A DNA stretch of 64,000 nucleotides from Candidatus Kryptoniota bacterium (GTDB taxonomy: Bacteria > Bacteroidota > Ignavibacteria > Kryptoniales > JAKASW01), in NCBI GenBank assembly GCA_024641705.1, contig JAHECO010000011.1, positions 35,063 to 99,062 of the forward strand. The letters run 5' to 3'. A program made the position numbers and the translations under genes. The notes beneath the pieces were generated by a model. It ran no database searches. It was not told the DNA's origin and saw only the letters and a program-made list of their open reading frames with translations. How positions within the stretch are numbered: position 1 is the first letter of the stretch; every line of letters begins with the position of its first letter. Of this stretch, positions 51,735 to 60,356 are shown piece after piece.

Positions 51735-54700
51735 ATGACAAAGACGCGTGACATACGGAAGGAGCTTTGGAAAATGAAGACTGTGATAGCGGCGTTATTC
51801 TTTCTGACATCTGCCGTTGTGTTTGCCCAAGTTCCCGACAGTGTCGATGTCACATTCTACTACAAGCCCCAGGGAAGCCCTTCTGTGGTATATGTGCCCG
51901 GTGAGTTTAACGGCTGGGGACCGAACTCTGGCGGCGTAATCTCATCAGGAGCACCGTCCGCCATGATGAAAGATCCGGCAACGGGAATTTGGTACAAGAC
52001 GATCAGGCTCCGCGTTGGAGGCCAGGTGGGCGGAGGAGTTCCGGGTGGCTACCAATACAAGTTCAACGAAAACGGCTCCTCGACAGGATGGCTGCCGGAT
52101 CCACTCAATCCCATCCAGAACTTCAATGATAACAACAATTCGGTCCTGTTCACAGGAAGCCCGACGGTTTACCATTTCCTGCCGAATTCCAAATCGGGCA
52201 TCGTTAATACGCAGCATCCTCTCCTGACTGCCTGTATCTACCCGTCTCTCGCAAGCGGTGTAGACACGTCCTCCTTTGTGTTGACGATAGACACGACGAC
52301 GATCCATGTCCCCGGCTCGGCATACGACAGCACCAATAAGATCCTTTCGTACCAATGGCCCGATCCTCTCCAGAACGGAACTCGCCAGTTGAAACTGACC
52401 GTCAGGAACCTGGCCGGGAATCAGGTATCGGATTCGACCTCGTTCATCGTACAGGCAGGTGCAATTCAGATATTGAACCGCGGGGGGTACATAACGAGGA
52501 AGCCCTCAATAATGCTCGACGGCACCGTCGAGGACACGTCGATTCACAATGTACGGATTGTCAGGAACGGCAAGGACACTATCGACGTGTCGGCAACCGA
52601 CGGACAGTTCCAGGTCTCCGCGTCCTACGTTGAAGGCGCGAATAGCTTCGTCGCGCAGGCCGTGGACAGCACGGGGTCGACGATAGTATCCTCACCGTTC
52701 ACCATGACATACTTCGTCAACCACGCTCCCGATGCCGAAATAAGTTTTACTTCCAGCAGCGGCTCTGTCAAGCTTTCGGCGGCGAACAGCACGGATCCCG
52801 ATTCAGGCCAGACCGCTGCGTTGAACTTCGTCTGGGGAGTCGAGCCGGGCAACCCGTCTTCCGTCAGCGGCGTCAGCGGCGCGACATCATCCTCTGTAAC
52901 CATTGCAACACCTTCTGTTCCGGGCGAATACTACTTTTCCCTCGTCGCCAAGGACCCGGACGGAAACAGTGACACGACGAACTCATATTTCACAGTCTAT
53001 CAAAATGACAGCGTCAGTTTCCCGACCTATGCTTCAAATCCGGAGTGGGTCAAGGACGGACGCATATACGAGCTCTTCTTCAACTCCTTCACGCCGCAGC
53101 AGACTATCAATGCGGCTACCCAGAAACTCGACTACATTGCGCAGATGGGATTCAATATAATCTGGGTGATGCCCGTCATGAAGAACAATCAGACGATCGA
53201 CAATGGTCCGGGACCGGGCTATAACATCGTGGACTTCTACACCGTTGCACCCCAGTACGGAACCAACGCGGATTTTAAGAATTTTGTAGACCGTGCGCAC
53301 CAGCTCGGAATAAAGGTCATCCTCGACGTCACGCCGAACCACACGAGTTTCAATCACCCGTTTGTGAACGATGCCCGGCTGTTCGGGACGAATTCCTTCT
53401 ACTGGGATTTCTACCAGCATAACCTGATTGGCAATCCGAACTACCACCCCAATCTCTCCGAGTCGATTACTACCGACGGTTTTGTATACTACGGTGCTTT
53501 CAGCGATCAGTTGCTGAACTATAATTGGTCCGATGTCGATGCGAGGGCCTACATGGACGGCGTTTACAAGTGGTGGGTAGAGAACATGGGCGTCGACGGA
53601 TTCCGGTTCGATGTGTACTGGGGGCCGCACGACCGCGCTGATAACGGCAACGGCGGTGAAGACGAGATGGGAATCCCGACCAGGACCATGCTTAAACATG
53701 TCGATCCGAGCATATTTCTCCTGGGTGAGACCGCGGGGACGGGGGTCGGCAGCGAAGTGAACTACGCGGACGACGGCGGCGGGCTCGATGCCGCGTACGA
53801 CTGGAACTTCCTGCATAATGCCGTGCAGGCATTCAGCTTCTCAAGTTCCTCGAGTATTTCGACACTGAATTCGAATGTTACAAACTATGGTCCCAACGGT
53901 GGAAACACGATGGGATTCGTCCCGGGTCCGAACGCGTTGTTCATGCGCGGTATGGAAAATCAGGATGAGGACCGCATCGCGTATATTTACGGGTCATATC
54001 AGAAGACGATGCCGATGGCGACCGTGACCTTTACCGTGCCCGGGATCCCGATGATTTATTCGGGCCAGGAAGTCGGATGGGGGTACGGTCTCTCCAACCT
54101 GGATCAGCGGCGCAGGGGAATCATCGACTGGAACAACAGTGGAAAGACTCTTCTGATGCCGCACTACGAGAAGCTCGCCTGGATCCGCGGCACCTTCCCG
54201 GCATTCTCGACTCAATTGTTTAACCGGCTGTCAACCGGGAACGCATGGGTCTACGGTTACACCCGGCCGTATCCCGATCAGAATGGAATTGTCCTCGAGA
54301 ACTTCAGCGGGTCGGCGGCGAGCGTGACGGTCACACTCGCAGCTTCGGGAAGTTCTGAGAATCTCGACTTCGCATCGGGTGAGGTTGACGGCAAGGTCTA
54401 CTACATGAACGACGTATATAACGGGGTATCCGATTCCGTGACATTCTCCGGTGGTCTGCTGAATTTCACCGTGAATCTTCCCGCTTACGGCTCCGCGATC
54501 TACATACTGAGCGATTCCACAATAACGATGTCGTTCCCGACGATAACCGGTGTGAAGTCCGGCGACATTGCCGCGCTGCCGACACACTACTCGCTGTCAC
54601 AAAATTATCCCAATCCGTTTAATCCCAGCACGATCATAAGATACGCCTTGCCGGCGAGGAGCCAGGTCACTCTGGAAGTCTACAACACGCTCGGTCAGCT

Positions 54701-54845
54701 GGTGAGAACCCTTGTCAGTTCCGAGCAGGCAGCAGGAGTACACGAAGTCGTGTTCGACGGGAGTGCGCTTGCCTCGGGGGTCTATTTTTACAGGCTGACT
54801 GCCGGCGCATTCACTAAGGTGAACAAAATGCTGATGCTGAAGTGA
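51735..54845 (+). CDS. Secreted GH13 alpha-amylase-family enzyme with N-terminal glycogen-binding-like domain and type IX sorting domain
   Basis: VYVPGEFNGWGPNSGG; GRIYELFFNSFTP, VILDVTPNHTSFNHPF, GVDGFRFDVYWGPH, LGETAG; C-terminus SQNYPNPFNPSTIIRYALP...GVYFYRLTAGAFTKVNKMLMLK. Confidence 0.94.
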   Translation: MTKTRDIRKELWKMKTVIAALFFLTSAVVFAQVPDSVDVTFYYKPQGSPSVVYVPGEFNGWGPNSGGVISSGAPSAMMKDPATGIWYKTIRLRVGGQVGGGVPGGYQYKFNENGSSTGWLPDPLNPIQNFNDNNNSVLFTGSPTVYHFLPNSKSGIVNTQHPLLTACIYPSLASGVDTSSFVLTIDTTTIHVPGSAYDSTNKILSYQWPDPLQNGTRQLKLTVRNLAGNQVSDSTSFIVQAGAIQILNRGGYITRKPSIMLDGTVEDTSIHNVRIVRNGKDTIDVSATDGQFQVSASYVEGANSFVAQAVDSTGSTIVSSPFTMTYFVNHAPDAEISFTSSSGSVKLSAANSTDPDSGQTAALNFVWGVEPGNPSSVSGVSGATSSSVTIATPSVPGEYYFSLVAKDPDGNSDTTNSYFTVYQNDSVSFPTYASNPEWVKDGRIYELFFNSFTPQQTINAATQKLDYIAQMGFNIIWVMPVMKNNQTIDNGPGPGYNIVDFYTVAPQYGTNADFKNFVDRAHQLGIKVILDVTPNHTSFNHPFVNDARLFGTNSFYWDFYQHNLIGNPNYHPNLSESITTDGFVYYGAFSDQLLNYNWSDVDARAYMDGVYKWWVENMGVDGFRFDVYWGPHDRADNGNGGEDEMGIPTRTMLKHVDPSIFLLGETAGTGVGSEVNYADDGGGLDAAYDWNFLHNAVQAFSFSSSSSISTLNSNVTNYGPNGGNTMGFVPGPNALFMRGMENQDEDRIAYIYGSYQKTMPMATVTFTVPGIPMIYSGQEVGWGYGLSNLDQRRRGIIDWNNSGKTLLMPHYEKLAWIRGTFPAFSTQLFNRLSTGNAWVYGYTRPYPDQNGIVLENFSGSAASVTVTLAASGSSENLDFASGEVDGKVYYMNDVYNGVSDSVTFSGGLLNFTVNLPAYGSAIYILSDSTITMSFPTITGVKSGDIAALPTHYSLSQNYPNPFNPSTIIRYALPARSQVTLEVYNTLGQLVRTLVSSEQAAGVHEVVFDGSALASGVYFYRLTAGAFTKVNKMLMLK

Positions 54846-56776
54846 CCTCACCAGTGCGGTACGATGAAGGGGACGAAATTTGCGGCTCCCGGGTGGAGGA
54901 CCATCGAGTTAACCGGGGGTTGTCGCGAACGGTCGTGACTGAATGGCGCGGTCAGTTGCCCGCCTTGCTGTTCGCGTTTCTTCTCTTCCTCTTCTTTCTT
55001 CCTTCAGCCGGTATCGCACAGAAGAACGTAAGAGCCGAGAGTACCGATCGCCCTGACACGCTCGCCCTCATCGACGGCGTTCCAATCACAAGCGGGGATT
55101 TCCTGACGAGATTTGAAATGTCTCTTTATCCCGGCAAGGACGATCCAACGATGCTGGAGAAGACGAAGCGGGAGTTCCTCTATTCGATGGTGGCGGAGAA
55201 GCTTCTCGCGGAAGCTGCAGCGGCGTCGGACCTTCCTTACACTTCTTCAGAAGATATACTCAGGAAACAGATGGAGGATATCTTTCTCCGCGACGCACTC
55301 TTCAGGAAAGAGGTGGTCCCGAATGCCAAAGTGACGGAAGACGAGGTCCTCCACGGATTCAGCATTGCCGCTTACAAGTATGTGGTGGACGCTTTCTACT
55401 TCAATGCGGAGAGTCCTGAAGCAAGGACTTTCTATTCGCTCGTCACGGGGAGATCCGGTCACGACATATATCAGCTTGCCGATAGCCTCGGGGTCAGCCA
55501 CGACACGCTCGATATCCCATATGGAGAGTCCACAGAGGCTATCGAAAACGCGTTTTTTGGCCGCAAAGAGGGGCTTATTTCCAAACCGACCGTCACCGTC
55601 GATGGGCTGGTGATTTTTAGAGTCCTGTCGCGGGAACTGAACCGAAAGTTCACCTCTGGCGATACTCAATCCAGGTTGAGCAAGATCAGGGAAATCCTCG
55701 TAAGCAGGAAGCGGACGGAGGTGGGGAACGCGTACGTCGAATCGGTCATGAAGGGCATTCGTGTCAGCGTCAATTCCAGGATTTTCAAACCGCTCGTCTA
55801 TGCGATCCAGAAGATATTCGAGAAGGAATCGCCGCAGGCGTACGACCCATACCACAGATTATACCCAGCCGGTCTGGTCAGCCTAGGGGAACAGTTCGCT
55901 TCCGAGCTGAGCGAGCCGCTGCTGATGTTCAATGGCGGGTCGATCTCTCTTGAAGAAGTCTTCCGCGAGATCCCGACGGCCATGTTCGCTTCGGAAGACA
56001 CGACCCTGTCCGGCATAGCGTTCGCTCTCAACGGCTCACTCAGGTTCATGTCGCAAAACTATTTTCTGGTGCGCCGCGCAAAGGAGCTGGGACTGCAACA
56101 CTCCTGGGAAGTCGAGCATAATGTGGAGATGGTGCTCGATGCGTATCGGGCGTATCGCATGGCGAATGCAATAACCGACACGGTTAAAGTGACCCCGGCG
56201 GAAGTAGAGAGTTATTTTTCCGTTCATCAGGACGAAGTACTGAAAGGCGTTAGGTTGCGAGTGAAGACATATGATGCCGGTAATCTCAACGAAGCCGTCG
56301 AAATGTACTCCAGACTCAGCGCCGAAAAAGACGTGCGCGTCGCCCCCGACGATACGACGGCACGCTGGGTCGACGCCTACAACCTAGGTGAGATCGGGGC
56401 AGTGCTCTCTCAATTGAAGAAAGGCGATCTCTACGGCCCCATACAGGAAGGTGGAAAGTTCTATATCTACCGGCTTGTCGACGAGAAATCGTCTGTCAGC
56501 GGTGCGGTTATAAAGAACAGCATCGAGGTTGCGAGGCAGAGGCTCCTCGCGAAGGAGAGGCAGGAGGCTCTCTCGCGCTATATCGCGGGCCTCGCCGAAA
56601 AGGAAAACGTCAGGCTGTTCAGATCGAATGTTCTCGCCCTCAAGGTCACACCGTTCCAGATGCTGACTTACCGGCTGATAGGTTTCGGCGGGAGAATTCT
56701 CGCGGTACCGGCCCTTTACCCGAGGGAGGGATGGATCAAGTACTTTCAGGAAAATAAGAAGCCGCCTGTACCATGA
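54842..56776 (+). CDS. SurA/PpiC-like periplasmic chaperone or peptidyl-prolyl isomerase-like protein
   Basis: Signal peptide (LLFAFLLFLFFLPSAGIAQ); ALIDGVPITSGDFLTRFEMSLYPG...REFLYSMVAEKLLAEAA resembles a SurA N-domain; 4-nt overlap with the upstream amylase gene. Confidence 0.65.
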   Translation: MTSPVRYDEGDEICGSRVEDHRVNRGLSRTVVTEWRGQLPALLFAFLLFLFFLPSAGIAQKNVRAESTDRPDTLALIDGVPITSGDFLTRFEMSLYPGKDDPTMLEKTKREFLYSMVAEKLLAEAAAASDLPYTSSEDILRKQMEDIFLRDALFRKEVVPNAKVTEDEVLHGFSIAAYKYVVDAFYFNAESPEARTFYSLVTGRSGHDIYQLADSLGVSHDTLDIPYGESTEAIENAFFGRKEGLISKPTVTVDGLVIFRVLSRELNRKFTSGDTQSRLSKIREILVSRKRTEVGNAYVESVMKGIRVSVNSRIFKPLVYAIQKIFEKESPQAYDPYHRLYPAGLVSLGEQFASELSEPLLMFNGGSISLEEVFREIPTAMFASEDTTLSGIAFALNGSLRFMSQNYFLVRRAKELGLQHSWEVEHNVEMVLDAYRAYRMANAITDTVKVTPAEVESYFSVHQDEVLKGVRLRVKTYDAGNLNEAVEMYSRLSAEKDVRVAPDDTTARWVDAYNLGEIGAVLSQLKKGDLYGPIQEGGKFYIYRLVDEKSSVSGAVIKNSIEVARQRLLAKERQEALSRYIAGLAEKENVRLFRSNVLALKVTPFQMLTYRLIGFGGRILAVPALYPREGWIKYFQENKKPPVP

Positions 56777-56784
56777 GATATAAC

Positions 56785-56887
56785 GGAGACCGGAGGCCGG
56801 AGACAGGCGACCGGAAGTCGGTATTGGCTGCAGTCATGATTCTTTTTTCCTGTTTCCGGACTTCCGCCTCCCGTCTCCGGTTTCCTT
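56785..56887. repeat. GGAGACCGGAGGCCGGAGAC palindromic repeat overlapping the 5' end of the SBP gene
   Basis: ggagaccggaggccggagacaggcgaccggaagtcgg ... cctgtttccggacttccgcctcccgtctccggtttcc. Confidence 0.75.
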
Positions 56888-58086
56888 TTCTTCTTCTGCT
56901 TTTCTCCCTTTTTCTCTCCTCGTGTGCGAAGAGTACGCTCGACGATCCGCACCAGATCGTGATATGGCACCAGATGCGGCCGGATGAAAGAGTGGTGCTC
57001 AAGCAGGTGCTTGACAAATATATGGAGGCAAACCCCGGCCTCAAGATTACGGCGCTTTACAAGGAGACCGAGGAGCTTCGTTCGGGATTTCAGATTGCCG
57101 CGATCGGAGGAGCCGGACCCGACATCGTCTTCGGACCGTCCGACGACGTGGGACCTTTCCAGGTAATGCAGATCATCCTCCCGCTCGACATGCTCTTCAG
57201 CAAGGAGTACCTGTCTCAATTCAATCCCAAGGCGCTGGTTTACAGCCACGGGCACCTCTATCAGATAGCCGACAGGATCGGCAATCATTTGATGCTCCTT
57301 TACAACAAAGCATTGCTCCCCACTCCTCCGAAGACGATGGATCAGCTGATAGCTTTCGGAGAGAAGTTCACGCGCGCGCCCAACTATTATGGTCTTGTCT
57401 GGAATTACACCGAGCCTTACTTCTTCATTCCTTTCCTGACCGGATACGGCGGTTGGGTGATGGATTCTCTAGGCAACCCGACACTGGATACTCCCGCGAT
57501 GGTATCGGCCCTCAAGTTCATGAAGGCCTTGCGGGACAGATACAGGATTATACCGAAATCGTGCGATTACGAGACCGCCGACGCCCTTTTCAAGGAAGGG
57601 AAGGCCGCTATGATTATCAACGGTCCCTGGTCGTTCGGGGATTACAAGAAAGCGGGTATCAATTTCGGCGTTACGAGAATACCGTATATCACGGAAACGG
57701 GCCGCTGGCCGGCACCGATGGTATCGCCGCTCGGCTACCTGGTCAACGCATCCGTGCCGGAATGGAAAATCCCCGAAGTGATCAAGCTTGTCAAGTTTCT
57801 TCTGAGCCCGGAGGTCCAACTCGAGTTCACCAGCCACTTCGATACCATCCCGACGAGGATTAAACTGTACGACGATCCGGCTGTCCGCGACAATCCCATC
57901 GTGGAGCAGTCGGAGTACCAGATGGAAGTCGGCAGGCCGATGCCGATCATCCCGGAACTGAGGGCGGTCTGGGATGCGATGAGACCGAGCTACCAAGCGG
58001 TACTCGGCGGGACCGAATCCTCGGAACAGGCCGCGAAACAGATGCAGAAAAGTGCGATCGAGAAGATAAAGGAGATGAACGAGTGA
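56836..58086 (+). CDS. ABC transporter sugar-binding lipoprotein (MalE-like)
   Basis: Lipoprotein signal MILFSCFRTSASRLRFPFLLLLFSLFLSSC; HQIVIWHQMRPDERVVLKQVLDKYMEANPGLKI, extracellular solute-binding pattern. Alternative upstream start at 56773. Confidence 0.88.
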   Translation: MILFSCFRTSASRLRFPFLLLLFSLFLSSCAKSTLDDPHQIVIWHQMRPDERVVLKQVLDKYMEANPGLKITALYKETEELRSGFQIAAIGGAGPDIVFGPSDDVGPFQVMQIILPLDMLFSKEYLSQFNPKALVYSHGHLYQIADRIGNHLMLLYNKALLPTPPKTMDQLIAFGEKFTRAPNYYGLVWNYTEPYFFIPFLTGYGGWVMDSLGNPTLDTPAMVSALKFMKALRDRYRIIPKSCDYETADALFKEGKAAMIINGPWSFGDYKKAGINFGVTRIPYITETGRWPAPMVSPLGYLVNASVPEWKIPEVIKLVKFLLSPEVQLEFTSHFDTIPTRIKLYDDPAVRDNPIVEQSEYQMEVGRPMPIIPELRAVWDAMRPSYQAVLGGTESSEQAAKQMQKSAIEKIKEMNE

Positions 58087-58091
58087 AGAAG

Positions 58092-58120
58092 GTCAAAAGT
58101 CAAAAGGCAAAAGTCAAAGG
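58092..58120. repeat. GTCAAAAGTCAAAAGGCAAAAGTCAAAGG short repeat
   Basis: Same motif family as 60221-60336. Confidence 0.65.
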
Positions 58121-58141
58121 TGGGGTAGTATCGGTCGCTGA

Positions 58142-58268
58142 GGTTGTCCCAAAACAAGGAAAATGTCATTCTGAAGGAGCGGAGCGACTGAAGAATCCAC
58201 TTATTCGTTCTGAAAAATGGATGCTTCACTTCGTTCAGCATGACAGACAAGACTTTCTGGACAGCCTC
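58142..58268 (-). repeat. 127-bp palindromic interspersed element, copy 3 (inverted)
   Basis: Reverse complement matches copy 1 (2631-2757) with no difference seen by eye; ends 10 bp before the GTG of the malF-like gene. Confidence 0.92.
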
Positions 58269-58278
58269 TTAGGGTGAG

Positions 58279-59229
58279 GTGCGTTTGAGAGACTCGACAG
58301 CCAATCCGGTCGGGACGAGCAATCCATCGATGAGTTTCTGGGATTCCGAGAAACTCTCTCCGAACATGTTCGCCTACCTACTCATGATTCCGGCGGCGGT
58401 GGTGATGTTCGGTGTCGTCGTATACCCCTTCTTCTACAACGTCGTGCTGTCTTTCTCAAACATGAGCCTGAGGCATTTCAAGGACTGGCACATCATCGGG
58501 TGCAGGCAGTATGCACAGGTGTTCAGCGGGAAGATCTTCTACACCGTCTTCTTCAAGACGATCGTCTGGACTTTCGTGAATATCTTTTTCCACGTGACGA
58601 TCGGAGTCTCGCTCGCTCTCATCCTTAATAAGCGTCTCTTCGGGAAGGCCGCCATCCGCACGTTGCTTATACTCCCGTGGGCGATCCCGCAGGTCATCGT
58701 CGCTCTCACCTGGCGGAGCATGTTCAATTATGAATACGGTGCGATCAACCTTTTCATCGCGCACTTCCTCGGCATGTCGCCGGTCGAATGGCTCGGCAAA
58801 CCGCTCGAGGCCTTCAGCGCCTGTATCATCACGAACGTTTGGCTGGGTTTTCCTTTCATGATGACGATCGCTCTCGGCGGCCTGCAGAGCATCCCGCAGG
58901 AGCTCTATGAAGCGGCGGACATCGACGGTGCTTCAGCCTGGCAGAAGTTCTGGTCGGTCACGGTGCCGCTTCTCAAGCCTGTCATGATCCCGGCCATCAC
59001 GCTCGGCATCATCTGGACTTTCAACAACGTGAACATCATATGGCTTGTGTCGAACGGCGGCGAACCCTCCGACCAGACACATATCCTGGTGTCGTACGTT
59101 TACAAGGCCGCGTTCAATCTCTACCGGTATGGCTATGCCGCTGCGCTGTCGATGGTGATATTCGCCATCCTGCTGACCTTCAGTCTGGTCTTCCTGAAGC
59201 GGACGAGGGCGTCGGAAGCGGTTTATTGA
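58279..59229 (+). CDS. ABC sugar transporter permease, MalF-type
   Basis: MFAYLLMIPAAVVMFGVVVYPFFYNVVLSF; EAA-like loop YEAADIDGASAWQKFWSVTVPLLKP. Confidence 0.95.
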   Translation: MRLRDSTANPVGTSNPSMSFWDSEKLSPNMFAYLLMIPAAVVMFGVVVYPFFYNVVLSFSNMSLRHFKDWHIIGCRQYAQVFSGKIFYTVFFKTIVWTFVNIFFHVTIGVSLALILNKRLFGKAAIRTLLILPWAIPQVIVALTWRSMFNYEYGAINLFIAHFLGMSPVEWLGKPLEAFSACIITNVWLGFPFMMTIALGGLQSIPQELYEAADIDGASAWQKFWSVTVPLLKPVMIPAITLGIIWTFNNVNIIWLVSNGGEPSDQTHILVSYVYKAAFNLYRYGYAAALSMVIFAILLTFSLVFLKRTRASEAVY

Positions 59230-59412
59230 AAAGAATGTTGAATTCTCAATTATGAATTCCTAATTGCGGGAAAGGTGCCCGAATGCAGGTTATGATCCGA
59301 TTCCTCAAGATGCTTCAGCAAGAAATTCCATCGTGTCATTAAACGATGACAAGAGCAGCGAAATGAATTCTAAATTTAAAATTCGAAATTCAAAATTGAG
59401 AATTCTCAATTT
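59230..59412. repeat. AT-rich palindromic repeat (AATTCTCAATTTTGAATTTCGAATTT type) spanning the malG-like gene start
   Basis: ttgaattctcaattatgaattcctaatt on the left; atgaattctaaatttaaaattcgaaattcaaaattgagaattctcaattta on the right, in inverted orientation. Confidence 0.75.
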
Positions 59413-60217
59413 AGTGCTCTACTTCCTCCTGATCGGCTTCACGCTTGCGGTTCTCTATCCTATCGTCAATGTGTTAAGCATATCGCTCCGTCCGGCAGAC
59501 AGGCTCCTCTCGACTTCGCTCAAGATAATCCCCGAGGGTGCGACGTTCGACGCATACAGGACATTGTTCACGCAGACGCCGTTCCTTCTCTGGTTCTGGA
59601 ACTCGTCGCTTATCGCCGCGGCGGTTACCATAACCGGGGTTGCACTCGCATCCACGGCGGGCTATGCTTTCAGCCGCTTCAATTTCTACGGGAAGAAGAG
59701 TGCGATGGTAGGGCTCCTCGTTACGCAGATGTTTCCCCCGACGATGCTCCTTCTCCCGATGTACATAATGCTCCTGAAGCTCCATCTCATAAACAGTTAT
59801 TTCGGTATAATCATTATATATACTTCGACGGCCCTCCCGTTCTGCGTGTGGCAGATGAAGGGATACTACGATACGATACCGTTCAGTCTTGAGGAATCGG
59901 CCCGAATCGACGGTTCGACTCGGTGGGGAGCATTCCGCAGGATCGTCCTGCCGCTGGCGGCGCCGGCACTCGTGATAACGGCGCTCTTCTCGTTCATGAC
60001 GGCATGGGCGGAATACGTCGTCGCCGCGCAGGTTCTCCAGGACACGAGCCTATTCACGCTCCCCCTCGGTCTGAAACAATTTGAGGCCAGCATGTCGACT
60101 CAGTGGGGGCTCTACGCCGCCGGTTCGCTCATCGTCAGCATCCCGGCAGTGGCGCTCTTCCTGTTCCTGAGCCGATGGCTGATCTCTGGCCTTACACTTG
60201 GAAGCGTGAAAGGGTGA
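59363..60217 (+). CDS. ABC sugar transporter permease, MalG-type (start revised to ATG 59363)
   Basis: MNSKFKIRNSKLRILNLVLYFLLIGFTLAVLYPIVNVLSISLRP; EAA-like loop EESARIDGSTRWGAFRRIVLPLAAPAL. Confidence 0.92.
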   Translation: MNSKFKIRNSKLRILNLVLYFLLIGFTLAVLYPIVNVLSISLRPADRLLSTSLKIIPEGATFDAYRTLFTQTPFLLWFWNSSLIAAAVTITGVALASTAGYAFSRFNFYGKKSAMVGLLVTQMFPPTMLLLPMYIMLLKLHLINSYFGIIIIYTSTALPFCVWQMKGYYDTIPFSLEESARIDGSTRWGAFRRIVLPLAAPALVITALFSFMTAWAEYVVAAQVLQDTSLFTLPLGLKQFEASMSTQWGLYAAGSLIVSIPAVALFLFLSRWLISGLTLGSVKG

Positions 60218-60220
60218 AGC

Positions 60221-60336
60221 AAGTCAAAGGTCAAAAGGCAAATGTCAAAAATGAATCTCAAAGGTCAAAACTTGGACCTGGTTACTTTTGAATTTTGAGT
60301 TGTAGTTTTGACCTCTGAGTTTTGACTTTTGATTTT
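60221..60336. repeat. GTCAAAGGTCAAAAGG...TTTTGACCTCTGAGTTTTGAC palindromic repeat
   Basis: aagtcaaaggtcaaaaggcaaatgtcaaaa...ttttgaattttgagttgtagttttgacctctgagttttgacttttgatttt. Confidence 0.8.
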
Positions 60337-60356
60337 AAACCAAGGAAAACTTACTG

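Noticed and set aside
57990-58250. ORFs beginning MSVMLNEVKHPFFRTNKWILQSLRSFRMTFSLFWDN (also 10517-10735 and within 2559-2879)
   Set aside because: These are translations of the 127-bp palindromic element, not a protein family.
59264-59362. Upstream start for the malG-like gene (MRERCPNAGYDPIPQDASARNS...)
   Set aside because: The extension does not resemble a permease N-terminus and lies in the loop of the AT-rich palindrome; ATG 59363 gives a better start.
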